NCBI GenBank assembly: GCA_037176845.1 | Contig: JAYKXP010000169.1 | Coordinates: 18,501 to 82,500 of the forward strand | Length of the DNA stretch: 64,000 bases | Origin: Paramarasmius palmivorus | Lineage: Eukaryota; Basidiomycota; Agaricomycetes; Agaricales; Marasmiaceae | Reading direction: 5' to 3' | Part shown: in pieces, positions 11,341 through 23,357 of the stretch | Layout of the letters: every line of letters starts with the position of its first letter | Position numbering within the stretch: position 1 is the first letter of the stretch | The notes under the pieces: generated by a model | What the model saw: the letters and a program-made list of their open reading frames with translations, nothing else | Told to the model about the DNA's origin: nothing | Databases searched by the model: none | Position numbers and translations under genes: made by a program

Positions 11341-12033
11341 CCTCTGGCTACATTTATTCAACACACCTAGCAATATAGTCTTTCTAGTGCCTAATAGTGT
11401 TCAATCTGGCTTTGTTGGTGTTGTCATTGACCCCAACAATAGTCTAGACAGGCTGTAACTGGTCTGGTGTATCTATTTTCTATTCCTTTCTATTCTATAC
11501 CATATATTTCAGTCTAGGTCTTTACAGAATTCCAAGACTACCTGCTTAATATTGTCCATGTCATCTGACAACACAAGCAACATTCTCCAAAACACAACCA
11601 CGGCTGTGCAGAGCGACCTACCTTGTGTTAGAGATGCCAATGGTTTGGTCAGGTTCTCAGAGGCTTGCTTGGTGAACCTCGCCAATGGTAGAGGTTCAGT
11701 CTGATAAACAGGTCCAAGACAGATAAGCTGAGGTTCTAACTGTTCATGAGATACTTTTTTTTTTGAGTGTAGAGAATATTATATAGACCAAGAAATATAA
11801 GTATTTGATTTGATTTGTACATACAATAGTGACAGCAAAGCAATATAACAAAAACACAGTAACTCGAGCTAAGTATAACTCAAACTAAGGAGTTTTATGA
11901 TCAAGCTCTTTGATCAATGGCAGTATGATATTATTCCAAGTGTTCTTATCGGGCAACCAGAAGATTTCAATGTGCTGACAGCAACCTGAGTATATAGTCA
12001 GTGATGTGGTGATATGGTCCAAAATATAAATCG
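11341..12033. other. No gene; A-rich tail next to LTR-C copy 2
   Basis: No recognisable gene. A run of Ts at about 11755-11764 (poly-A on the minus strand) lies some 270 bp beyond the end of LTR-C copy 2. A 25-bp match beside LTR-C (ATTTATATTTTGGAC at 12014-12030 reversed) recurs at about 4370-4390. This suggests that LTR-C was once part of a longer element and that copy 1 was later separated from that flank. Confidence 0.3.
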
Positions 12034-13219
12034 CATATCTAGATGAATATTCTTGCCTTCAACAAGTTTTAATACACTTGATAAGAGAAACAAGAGCACT
12101 AGTGTGAGCCTGAGCAGCTAGTGAAAGCAGACTTAGGCTCTAACAAAAAGTAACTAGTTGTCTATACACTTGTTCATGGATCATATGATCAGGCTATGGT
12201 AGCTGGGGACTTAGCCATGCATGCTAGATGTGTCTGAAAACTGTAGGACTGTCTATACTAGAAGGACAGTTGTTGTGTCATCTATAGAAACACTATGGAA
12301 TTGGCTATAGACTTCTTATGAGGCTATACAACTGATCTGGAAGAATTGTTGTGACTAGAGACCTTGAATAATGTCTGCGACCAAGGGGATTTGAACTTGG
12401 CACAGAATAGACACATAGGTGTAGAGACACATTGTTGACTGACCAGTCTAGACACTGGCAGGATATGATGGAAAGGAGATCTTCCACTCTAGGAGGAAGC
12501 GCGCGTGTTGCAGCTTGGATTAATCCAAAGCTCTCAGCATAGCTTAGTAAAATCGACAAGATCCAAAGCTAGACAGCCGAAGATTGAATTGATAAGCAAG
12601 CAAGGTTTTAGGGTTTTATGCTAGCCACTTACTACAAGCGAGTTACCTGCCCAGAAACATTTCAGAATCATCACCGAAAGGTGTAGATCCGAAACCAACC
12701 AGAAGATTGGATCTCAGATGAGAGACTGTACCTTTCCCCTGGCTAGACAAAGTACTAGCTTGGAAGGGTGATAGAATTACGCATTCTTGAACCTAGAAGA
12801 ATATAGAAGAATAGACTCTAAGGAAGGGACTCGAAGGGAAGATGTCTAGGCAGTTCCTGATGATATCCGATACCAAGGAGAGCCATCTCCGCTGAACAGC
12901 TATGTACCATGCAGTCTAGCAAGAGTGAGTCAGCACAAGGAAGAAGGATAGTTCACCAAGCGATTTCTAACGTGGAGCTAGCCAAATATTTGGAACTGCT
13001 TTCAGGACCAAAATGCAAATAAACCCAGAATATGAACAAAAGATCGTCTAAAAAGAATATTTCGTTTCCTTCTTAAGTAGTTCTATACCTTGTATGGGCA
13101 GCGGGCCATCAGAATCATAGCTAGAAGTATGTATTTGTAGATTATGGGTAAATAAGACAGCTAGAAGGTATATAAGCTGGCCTATTTCGATACGAAAGGC
13201 AAGCAAGTAGATCCCCCCA
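12034..13219 (-). repeat. LTR-C copy 2 (inverted partner of 2620-3806)
   Basis: Reverse complement nearly identical to 2620-3806 over 1.19 kb. The high identity means a recent duplication or recent insertion of both. Like copy 1, it contains the weak B-box-like AAGTTCAAATCCCC (minus strand, near 12395), but the surrounding arm cannot fold into a tRNA T-stem. Confidence 0.6.
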
Positions 13220-14289
13220 CTGTCAGATAGCACAGAGCAATCAACGACTTTGGAACTTGACTTCAGAGAATATTTAAGAATATACCCCACCTGACACAGA
13301 GTCAGTGATTTGCTACTTGTATAGCTGTGATAAGCGTACAGTAGTCTCTTGAATAGAACGTACTGAGTTGTGTCTAGACAGGATTTGACTTGACCACTGA
13401 GGTTTGGAGTACTAGGGACTCCCACCTATTGTTGAGGTACTGAGGACAGAGGGCCTCCTTATCTATTGAACTGAAGTATTGTGGACAGAGGGCCACCTTA
13501 CTTATTGTTTTGGCACTGAGGACTGAGGGCCTCCCATTGCCATATATTGGTCATTATTGAACTTGTTTGGAATCAATCCAGTTTGGATATTGAAGAGGCT
13601 AGCTGCACTTGAGCACTATCCTGTTGCATTTTGTTGATTTCTTTGTTCGTTGGATACAAATATACACCTTATACCTTTCTTTATACCACACACCTTTGTT
13701 GTTCGTTGGTTTAGATCGAGTACTAGAGTATAGCGATAATACATCATTTCTTGATCTTACTACTGTGCGGAACCTTTGCCAATGCCAAGCCATCCTCACA
13801 CAAAGGAGGTTGAGTTGTGTTTTGTTGTCTCTAGATGGCCTTACACCAGTTTAACTCATTCAGTGGAACAGATAATCAAATCAAAATGCAATCGTACATT
13901 TCAGACAATATGTAGGTACACGCTTGTACCATCTAGACTCCAACTCAAGGTGCACCATTCACTCTGGACATAAATCATTCCCAATGAATGAAAGACAAAG
14001 ATATCTACTCACCAACCTGATGCAATGTCTGAACCTCATATCCAGGGAACCAGTGATGGTTGAATACAGTACACTTGTCCCACTCGGCCATTCTGATCAC
14101 CAATGGATGACTAGTATGACCAACTTTGATCAAACATCCATCTTGAGTTGCATTCTCCAGTACAAATCCATAGATCATGCCCCTTCTCTTAAAGAAGCTG
14201 AGGGCAGACAGCCTCTGTGCTGCCAGTTTGATACTAGCCAGCTAAAAGGGGAGAGAGCTCAATAGATACAAAGTATAACACTAATATAC
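13220..14289. other. Unassigned; short tandem motif GAGGACAGAGGGCC
   Basis: About 13430-13540 contains three imperfect copies of a roughly 40-bp unit (ATTG..GGAC(A/T)GAGGGCC(T/A)CC). From about 13835 a short frame beginning MALHQFNSFSG could be a decayed exon, but it has stops and no recognised family. Confidence 0.3.
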
Positions 14290-17200
14290 TCACCATCATT
14301 GAGAAAGAGGGAGCTATGTCCAGGAGTTGAGCAGGATGCAGGAGGAATAGGTTTTAATGTTGCTGGTGATGAGCAAAGGGCAGTGGAACCAACTTTCCCA
14401 GGCTCAAATCACCACATATATAATGAGGTAAGCAGCATGGACAATGAATCTCATGAATTACTGGTATTATATGAACTACAACTAAAGGAATCAAGACTGA
14501 TACTGGATTTGTACTTACACTCAGGAGAGGGAAAGGAAGGTGATGAAGGTAAGAAACAAGGAGCAAATGCTGTTAGCTGTTGGGAATTCACCCAAAACAT
14601 CCCAGATTCTCAGGACTCCTCCCTCAGGTGATCTGCTAGATCATGTAAGGGAGAAGTCCTGTTTGTTGGGCCTTATTGCTTGGGCTTCTTGGAGTTTTAC
14701 ATAAGCTTTCCTCTTTTGCATCAAACTCTATCATGCTGCAATGTTCACACACTTCAGTCACTAAGTACAAGGTAAGGGTCTCATCTATCTCTTTGGTAGA
14801 TAACTAGAGTACTATATCAAAATAGATAAATGAAATGAACCAAAATAAACTTGAATTTGTGAAAACCCTTTGTGTTACTTTACCAATGAAAAGAAAAACA
14901 TAGGCTTGCATGCTGAAAGACATTTTGTGCCAGGTCACTTGCATTGTACATTTGACATCACCCAGAGGTCAGATCTGCCACTCAGATGCCTGTATTTGAG
15001 TATTTGGTCAGCAGTAGGACATAGTACAATGAACCAGGAGGCTACTACATCCAACTTGAATGAACAGACATTGTGCAGAGCAGACTCTTTGTTGAATCTG
15101 AACCAGGTGGAATCAACCACCACAGAAACAGAGATACTATGCTTTCCAAGGATGCAAACATCTAAGTACATAGAGGATGATGACTATGCCTCACAACCAC
15201 CTCTATTCCAATGCCATTTGAGAACTCCTATGTCTGCCGAAACCCCCAAGACCCCCAGAACTCCAGAAGCTATTGAAGATCCACCTTCAATAAGCCTGCT
15301 TCCACCTCAGCATATCCAGCATATCTCACATGAAGTGCTACCTCCCTTAACTTCATATCCATCTGAACAGACCAAAGCTGATGTCAATTCAGACCCCACC
15401 CCTTCTCCTTCTCTCTCTTCATCTCCTGAAACATCTGTGATACCCATTTATGGCATGGTAAACAGCTGAGTAGCCAACACAGGGTTGTTTTGGTACTCTC
15501 TGGCTACGCTGAGAGGACGAGTCCTTACTGAGTCAGAGCCACAGCCACATAGCCCATCAGCTGCAGAGAGGCATGGATATCAGGATGGTGAGATGAACCT
15601 GGATGCTGGAGCATCACCAACATATGAAGAGATGATGGTGCAGTGCTGGCACACAGCTATGAACAGCCATCTGAGGCAGATAGCATGATGAAGGATGGAG
15701 GTTCAAATTACTACCCAGAGGCAGAGGAAGCAGAGACAGAACCAGCACATTCTCACATAGAGGAACCAGCTGAGATGCCAGAACATATGCTAGGACAAAC
15801 ACCAGAATAAATGCCAGAGCAAATGCCAGAGCAAACACCAGAACAAACACTAGAACAAATGCCAGAGCAGAGCCCAGGAACTTTCAATGAAGACGTTGAC
15901 AAACACACTGCAAGAAGACATGATGATCAAGAGATAGAGGAGTGAATTACCTAAGTGATGGTGTCAGACATTGAGATAGAGGAAGGAACACCTCCATAAA
16001 GGACCTTGGCAAAGCGAAAGCACAGCAAAAGAGACTTGGATGGTGTCCCAAAGTTTCTCGACATTGAGTCAGAAGTCAGCCACGATGAAGAGGATGATGA
16101 CGAGGAAGATCTGGGTATGTTATCTTAATTCAATTCTGCTGTTCATTCTAACCTTCTCATAAACAATTTCATTGCAAAGAATGATGAAGATGAGGATGCA
16201 GGTCCTGCCATTAATTATCACACTATCATGACCAGTTTGGAGAATGCAGAGATGTTTGAGCCCAATACAGATTTCATAGACTTCAGAAAGGACAAATTTA
16301 GCATGAAGAATTTCCAATATGCCGTCAGAGTGATGGTAGCACTGTATGACAAACAAAACAGTGAGGTCATTGAGTGCAGAGAGAAAATGTGACAAGAGCT
16401 AGGATTGAAGTTGATCTGGCTTCTATATATTCATGTAAGTTATGTTAATTATACCTTCCACCTGAGTCTGACCACTTTTTAGCACAAAGTCATTAGTTGG
16501 TGGAGAACCTTTTCCAACAGCTTTCAAAACAAGAAGCCAGTGAACTATAATGTAAACATTTATGCATGGTGAAAAAAAGACAACTTCCTCTATGTGGAAA
16601 CTCAAAACCCTGGCTTGACGGCAATTGTGTTCCACATGTGTCAACATGTCATTCAGAATACAGCTGGACTGAACGGTATCAAAATAGTCTAAATGGACAT
16701 TTTTGAAACTCCCCTATCTTTAAAACTCCTACAAGAAAGCTATGAAAAGACCTCCTTTGAGCATTTGGTTGGTAGCTGTGTATCAATCCATACCAGCCCA
16801 TCTCATGAACCGAAAGACCCCAAAGCCCACTACACTACCCCTCTGCCTTCCTCCAGGCCTTCAGACCTAACAGATGCTACATGAAACACAAACTCAGACA
16901 AGTTGATCACAGTCACGCCTTCTGAAGACAAAGATTTGACTGTGCAACACAAAACACATGATGAAGAGCCCTGGTGTCAAGGTTGCAAGACCTTAATATC
17001 ACCAGAGATAATCAAGCAATGTCACAGCCTCAGACACTATCATAGTGATGCTGCATTAGTCATATCATCCAATAGCAAAGAGGTCCAGGTCCTTTTGATT
17101 CCACAGGTCTCAACAAAGGCGATACAGATACACCAAGCCCATCATGTGGATCTGCACACTGATATAATATATTGCCTATACAGTCATAGACAATCAAATA

Positions 17201-18190
17201 CAACAATTTTGATTGTGAGCAAAATTGAATTTCTAGAATGATACTTTTATCATAATCATACTCAGAATAGCTGAAAACATCGAAAAAACCACCTCTAAAG
17301 CTTTTCCCACAATATTTTTAGAGGTTTTCAACAACATTGTATACCCCTTTTGGGCCTCTATAGGTCTGAATTTTAATGAGTTGAGCATGGTATTCCATGG
17401 CAGAAGGTCAGTGATACATCAGATGTTGTCTAACTATTCCCTTGACCCAGAAATCTTGCTGAATACTAGAGGTGTATTGAGACCACAACACAGGTCAGAA
17501 ACTTCAAAGTCCAAACTAGTGCAAGCCAAGGTCGGTGACAGCAGCATAATGTCAACCTTGTAACCTTCTTGGGTCTTTTTCCAGAGCAGTTACCAAATAT
17601 AGACAGTTTTGGCAGTCATTTTGTGGACAAATGGCTCGTGGAATCAAGGTCATTTTCTGGGATCACAGGTTTGTGATAGCACACAGAGAATTCCACAGTG
17701 TCAAGCACAATCAAACATCTTGTTCACACCAGAGATACTTCAGGGGCCAACAATGGCACTCTGAGAGAGTATGTACAGATCCTAATAGAACTAAATTTTC
17801 TTGTTTACTACACCCCAGAACAACAGAGCAGGTTTTTTCAATTCAAGCCAGGCATTCTATGGATGGAAGCTGTAGAATACCAGATGGCTTTTCACAAGAT
17901 GGATCCAAAGCACATTTAGTGCCTGCTGGCTGAAAAACATCCAGAATTACTCACTCTGGCACAGATCAATTAAGAAATTCACAATACCCATATTAAGGAC
18001 ATACCTTGGTTGTTCAGAGAAGTCAACATCTTTGCTCCCAAACTCAGAGGTAGAGCACGGGTAACAGATGTCATGTATGGTTGAGAGACAGCCAGCAGTT
18101 TGGTTATTCAAGTAGAATGGACTGCACATGGATCCACAGGAGCCAGGTTTGATGTAAACTACAACCATGTTCTCAACTACAAGTAAGCAT
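14290..18190 (+). pseudogene. Unrecognised multi-exon gene remnant with (x)PEQ repeats
   Basis: A series of plus-strand segments reads as one decayed gene. 14870-15469 is open and Pro/Ser/Thr-rich (PETPKTPRTPE-like). 15770-15880 encodes degenerate MPEQ/TPEQ repeats from a 15/12-nt tandem array. 16015-16114 encodes RKHSKRDLDGVPKFLDIESE followed by an acidic run. Two typical introns can be placed: 16115-16179, with a CTAACC branch-like site, and 16435-16482. In-frame TGA/TAA/TAG codons (for example 16390-16392 and 16570-16572) break the frame. A later segment (17695-17920) includes EYVQILIELNFLVYYTP. The acidic/Pro-rich N-terminal part and globular C-terminal part recall TE-associated fungal proteins, but I do not recognise the family and give no function. 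Confidence 0.45.
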
Positions 18191-19009
18191 TCGTTTTCAT
18201 TATAGGGTTATTATTTACTAACTCAACTCAGAATGCAGATGCCATTGCATGTTGTTGACGTCTCTAGTCCACCATTTGTTGTTTGTGTCAGATACAGTTA
18301 TCCTAGATACAAGCTTTCAACATATTTTGGCATATCATCGTCATCACATTACCTTCCCTCTTCTTCACTCCCTGAGTCTCTGCCTTCTTCATGCCGAAAT
18401 GTACCCTTTGATGATGACAAGACACCTGGAGATTTAATGAGGCACGTCATATATGGTTCAGACCTGAGACATGTGCAGGTGTCAGCCATGGACATCACTG
18501 CTGGTTGTTTACACTGACCACTGTGAGGCTTATAAAACACTTGTGTCTGAGCGAAATATATATGCCAAGCTGTGCGAGCTGGGTTCAACGTTGTCAAAGG
18601 ATCTGTACAATCAACACAAGAAATCAACTAGCACACTAGTTGAACATCTACAAATCACTAGGACACAAGGGAAGTGTACAAGTGATGAATGAAACAAGGT
18701 AATATGATAATATAGTCTTGATATAATCAAGACAACGCGAGCCAACCTATAAACCTATCTATAACTATTCCTATATGTTCCTATAACGCAAAATAACGAA
18801 CCCAACAAGGGTAAAGACCTATTGTTCCTATGAAAGGCACTGGTTACACTAGTCGAACTAGCACAACAACCAGGCCACCTATAAGCTAGTGGGGCTCCAC
18901 ACTAAGCTTTAACAACACTGGTGGGGCTCCACACCAAGTGAAAAGGGATCTAGTGGGGCTCCACACTAGTCCTGAAACAATCAATCCTATCCAAAGAGAC
19001 TAGATGAAC

Positions 19010-19326
19010 TGTCAGAGTTTCAGATTGAACTCTGTTAGCAGCAATAGCGCAGGTAAGCGCGAATAAACGATAGCTGATGACCAGAGGGGTTGAGATAGAT
19101 GTGTAAACCAAGTCTATGTTATTGTAGGGTTTTCTGTCTAGCTTATATACAAGAGTAGAGGATGAAAGATAAACCTAATAGTACAAGTATAGACGCGATA
19201 GAAATAACTGTGGCTTTGTATGGCTTTCTGTAAGTAAGTGGGTTAAACGAAATGATACGAGCGGGTCAAGAGATATTCTAAGATGTGGCATGCATATGTA
19301 AATATAAACGTTCTATATTTCCAACA
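19010..19326 (-). repeat. Copia-1 3' LTR
   Basis: TGTTGG...CTGACA in element sense, 317 bp. It keeps CpG at 19058-19059, 19258-19259 and 19309-19310, where the 5' LTR has CpA or TpG. Confidence 0.95.
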
Positions 19327-19340
19327 CTCCCCCTCAAACC
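19327..19340 (-). promoter_or_regulatory. Copia-1 polypurine tract
   Basis: In element sense GGTTTGAGGGGGAG directly adjoins the 3' LTR start TGTTGG. This is the usual plus-strand primer position and a typical Copia composition. Confidence 0.85.
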
Positions 19341-19370
19341 TTGGATTATGGAATGATCTGAGGTTTGACT

Positions 19371-22300
19371 CTAATCCAGATTGTCGAAGTATTCTCCGCG
19401 GAGGTTGCGATGTTTAACCCGGCAGAGTCTGGACTCGTTGCGGTTCTTCTTGATATTCCTGTAGTTGCGAGTGTTGTCGTTGTTGGTGTGATTGCATACC
19501 CGCGGTTTCTTTACTATCCTGGTGCCTGATGATTGTCCTGCGATAAGATCCTTCTTTCCAGTTCGAATAGCCTCCTGGAATCTGACTCTTCTATGTCCAC
19601 CTCTAGCCGATGTATCTCCGTTGTCGATCTGCATCTCATCAATCTTCGTAATGATCTCGTTGATTTTCCGATTGATTGTGCCTAAACCTTTTCCATCTAG
19701 ATCCATCTCGTCGATTTCATTGGTGACGTTGTCGATATCAGCTTCGAATTTGGATTTTTGCTCCCCCTCGACGAGTGGGATCTGATCCGGTTCTGGTGTG
19801 GTAGGAAGTGATATGAGTGCTGGCATTTCCGGTGAATCGGCTTCGACTAGGCTTGGGAAAGGGTCTCCTGGCTTGTGTTCTATAGCCTCTACTGCATAGA
19901 TACCGTCTTTCTTCGGTATATCCAAAATGCATTCCCAACCTTTGTGAATCCTGATGTTGTCGCCACTGAAAATGACTTCGTAACCGTCCTCGGTGAGTTT
20001 ACTGATAGATATCAACGTGTGTCTGAATTTCGGGATGAGTAGACAGTCGGCGAGTACGATCGTGTGCCACTGGAAATTGTTGGTCGTGTATACAGTGCAA
20101 TTTCCTTTCTCGACGGCAAATGTGGTTCCTTCTGGTGTGCCGATGGGTCGGTGAGTGATGGCCTGGCGCTCAGTGATACCGTTTCGATAGGGAGTCATGT
20201 GTGAGGATGCGGCGCTGTCGAATACGAATTTTACAACTCCTTCCTCCTCCTCGAACTTCTCCGTAGCCATCTGTGCACTATCCCTCTCTTCTTTTGCCTG
20301 TGCCCAAATATCGTTATAGGCGGCGGCTACATCTACGTGTTCCTTCTTGCCTGGCTCTTCGATCAGCCACCTGCTAATGACTTTCTCCCCCATAAAGGTA
20401 CGATTTGCGCTGTTGTAACACAATCGGCATACTCTATGATCGATGGTGACGTGCTCGAATCCTTCGTCTAGGAAGTCGCTGACGGTCTGGACTACTCCAA
20501 TGACGGTGCGATCACCTGTCTTGGGTGTGTGGCAGGTACCGGCTTCGCAGTTGGGGTCATAGGTCTGATACCCGACGAAATAGTCATTAACGAGTTCGTC
20601 TTTGAGGGTTCGGTTGACGACTGGGGGGCATGGCCAACTTTCGCTTTCGTAGTAGCCTTTCCAGCTGTTCTCGTTGTTGTACATGTCGATGGTAGAAGAT
20701 GAGGATGAGTTTAGAGGTGAGGTTGCTTTGACAGCGGTAGATGGGATGAGTACTGGTGATGCTGGTTCTCGATATTCCTCTGTGCTTTTATAGGAGTTTT
20801 GCTGGCAGTCTTGGAACTGTTCTGCTTCGTCTTGTTGAGAATCCACTCGATCTTCTCTGCATATGATCGCTTTGCTATCAATCGGGTTCTGTAAATCGAC
20901 CATTGTGGCCATTGTGGTGTGCATTTCTACGGCCATGTATGCTGTTTCCTCGGATTTCTCTTCATTTTCCTTGGTTCCGAATTCTTCATCGTAAAACCAT
21001 TCTTTTGGTGGATTATACTGTTCCACTGCTCGGATTTCCCTGGCTAACCATGTGCCTTCTTCCCATATTTCTTCTTCCATGGCTTTAACAGCACTTTCCT
21101 TGATACTGCTGGCCTTCTCTTTTCCTTTTCGCCATGATTGGCTATCTTTAGCTTGCTTGGACTTCTCTTTATCCTCGGATTCATTATCCGATTTCCTGGA
21201 TTTTGGCTTTGTAGCACATTTTGCGGCGATATGCCCTTTTCCTTGACATCTGAAACATGTGATCTCCTTGTAATCTCTATCTCCGCCCTGTCGATCATTA
21301 AATTTCCGGCCTCTTCCTCGGCTATTAAATCCTCGGCCTCTATTATTGGAATGATCTCGGGAATAGTTGGCTTCCTCCTTCTTGACTTTTCCTCGGTGCA
21401 TTGCTTGTCCATTTGCTTCAGCTTGAATAGCAGCAATCAGCTTGTCAACAGTTAAATCCTTGTTTGATTCACTGTATACGGTCATGACAGCTGTGATTGT
21501 TGAATTCAATGATTAGGGAACTGATGCAATTAATGCATTCTTGAACTGATCATCCGAAATAGTGATGTTTCGTGATGTGAGTTCGTTTCGGATATTGAGG
21601 AGTTCGTCAATATGTTCATTGACTTTGCCAACGTCATTGCAAGATAGATTGTATAGCTTGCGTTCCAGGTGTGCTTCTGTCAAAGGATTCTTTGTGTCGT
21701 AATCCTTCTTTAATCCTGTCCATAATTCTTGTGATGTCTTCGCATTTCGATATCTTCGAAGTATGGTGTCCAGCAATTTTCCAACAATTGCGTTCATAAG
21801 ATCGGCATCTGCGTCTCCTTCTTCTGCAGTAGTCAGGTACTTCCCATACCCTATCGACTTTGCTGCAAGTTCTACACGCATTGCCCACATGCCCCAGTTT
21901 GAGCCATCGTCCTTTAACTTGGTACAGTCGTTAAATGCTTTGACTGCTTTAGACGCCATATTGTCTTCTTCTTCGTCCGAATCAAATGATTCTTCCTTTG
22001 GTGGTCTCTTTGGAGATGGTGTTCTCGGTTTGGGTTTGGGACCTATGCTGGGCGATTCTGGTGGATCGTCCTTCTCTTCGTCAGCAGGTGTTCCTTTGTC
22101 TTCGTCAGATACAGGTTTATCAGTATCAGCTTCTGATTCCTGTTCTGAGTCTTCTTTATCCTGCTCTTGTTCCTTTTCTAGGTCCTGTTCTTCTTTATTG
22201 GATTCTTCAGCAAATCCTAATCCTTGTTCGAACTCTTCAGCAAGTTCGGTTTCCTGATCAAACTCTTCAGCAAGTTCGATCTGCTCTTCAACAGTTTCTT

Positions 22301-22856
22301 CCTGTGAAGCTGATGTTCCTGCTGGTGGGAATACTAATGGTTGTGGTTCTGGTACTGTTGTTCGTAGGACGTTTCCTCGAACTACTTCTGCGTTCTGATC
22401 GTCACAATCCCTAAAATTTCCAACTAATAACGCTTCCTTTGGAGTCCTGACTCGATTTCTTCTGTTTGGACACGGTTGTTCTTCGCAAAGTTCCCACTTC
22501 CGTTTGTTGAGATCTAAGTAACAATCTCGTAGTTCGTCGACGTTGAACTGATGTGGCCAATGAACACAGATTAAATCTGTTCGAAGTGTGGGTTGTGCGG
22601 AAGATGCTGGTGGCGTGTGTAATCCTCCAACTGGACTCTGTCTCCTGGAAGGTATACGCGATGGGTTTCTCGATGGATGTGATGATATGCTCTGTTGCTG
22701 TCCCGATGGACTGCCTGTTCTACTTCCTACTGGTGTAGGTTGTCTGCTAGGATTCCTGCTAGGGTTCCTAGATCCTCGTAATATTTGTTCTGGGTCGAAC
22801 GTTCCTGATACTGGGGTACCGCTTCTGGATTGATAACGGCTACCTCTATCGGACAT
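19371..22856 (-). CDS. gag-pro: Copia-1 Gag-protease polyprotein, one in-frame TAA
   Basis: It starts at ATG 22856-22854, 170 bp after the PBS. Residues 1-90 are Arg/Ser/Pro-rich (NPSRNPSR repeats). Next comes a Cys/His module (C97-x4-H102 ... W121-x2-C124-x4-CPNR), then an acidic spacer with ELAEEF repeats. The UBN2-type Gag domain (about 300 onward, SNWGMWAMRVEL) follows. A single TAA at 21513-21515 interrupts it, and the same frame then continues without a break to 19371 (about 714 more codons). That second part has a CCHC knuckle CFRCQGKGHIAAKC (near 21230-21271), a second Cys module (20385-20560) and a protease with the intact active site FDSAASSHM (near 20195-20225). The last about 160 residues are acidic, then basic, and show no integrase or RT motif. 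The TAA falls inside Gag, opposite a sense codon in Copia-2, so it is probably a mutation and not a programmed stop. It cannot be excluded that it is read through. Confidence 0.85.
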
Positions 22857-23026
22857 ACACTAGTCCAATAGTCCTTTTCTTTGGGTAGGGGATATTCCGG
22901 CGTCCCTGCTCGCCACTCGATGTATGATCTTGGTTCTTTGTTCCTTGGGGATATTACGGCGTCCCAAACTCGCCACTATACCAATATGAAATCGGTATTA
23001 CTCTGGTTCGGCTAAGGTTTATAGAC

Positions 23027-23040
23027 CGGGGCCCATAACC
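23027..23040 (-). promoter_or_regulatory. Copia-1 primer-binding site (half-tRNA iMet type)
   Basis: Directly after the 5' LTR the element reads GGTTATGGGCCCCG. This is complementary to the anticodon region of initiator tRNA-Met (GGGCCCATAACC), the internal 'half-tRNA' priming site known from Drosophila copia, rather than to the tRNA 3' end. Confidence 0.8.
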
Positions 23041-23357
23041 TGTCAGAGTTTCAGATTGAACTCTGTTAGCAGCAATAGCGCAGGTAAGCACGAATAAACG
23101 ATAGCTGATGACCAGAGGGGTTGAGATAGATGTGTAAACCAAGTCTATGTTATTGTAGGGTTTTCTGTCTAGCTTATATACAAGAGTAGAGGATGAAAGA
23201 TAAACCTAATAGTACAAGTATAGACGCGATAGAAATAACTGTGGCTTTGTATGGCTTTCTGTAAGTAAGTGGGTTAAACGAAATGATATGAGCGGGTCAA
23301 GAGATATTCTAAGATGTGGCATGCATATGTAAATATAAATGTTCTATATTTCCAACA
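23041..23357 (-). repeat. Copia-1 5' LTR
   Basis: 317 bp, 314 identical to the 3' LTR. The differences are A23090, T23289 and T23340 against G19059, C19258 and C19309. Confidence 0.95.

Larger units (their letters stand above)
19010..23357 (-). mobile_element. Copia-1: complete non-autonomous Copia LTR retrotransposon, TSD TGAAC
   Basis: 4348 bp. It has two 317-bp LTRs (19010-19326 and 23041-23357), perfect target duplications TGAAC (19005-19009 and 23358-23362), a primer-binding site next to the 5' LTR (23027-23040) and a polypurine tract next to the 3' LTR (19327-19340). The internal region codes on the minus strand for a Gag plus aspartic protease and nothing else. I find no integrase, reverse transcriptase or RNase H motif. 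It would therefore need Pol from a relative. The LTRs differ at three positions only, which shows recent insertion. Base composition differs from the surroundings: about 34 CpG in 19381-19980 against 2 in 33001-33600. Confidence 0.95.

Noticed and set aside
19492..19785. Plus-strand open frames within 19371-22860 as genes
   Set aside because: They lie antisense to the Copia-1 polyprotein and arise from its codon composition.
21509..21515. The TAA in the Copia-1 Gag as a programmed gag/pol boundary
   Set aside because: It lies inside the UBN2 domain, well before the knuckle, and Copia-2 has a sense codon there. A point mutation is more likely, although readthrough cannot be ruled out.
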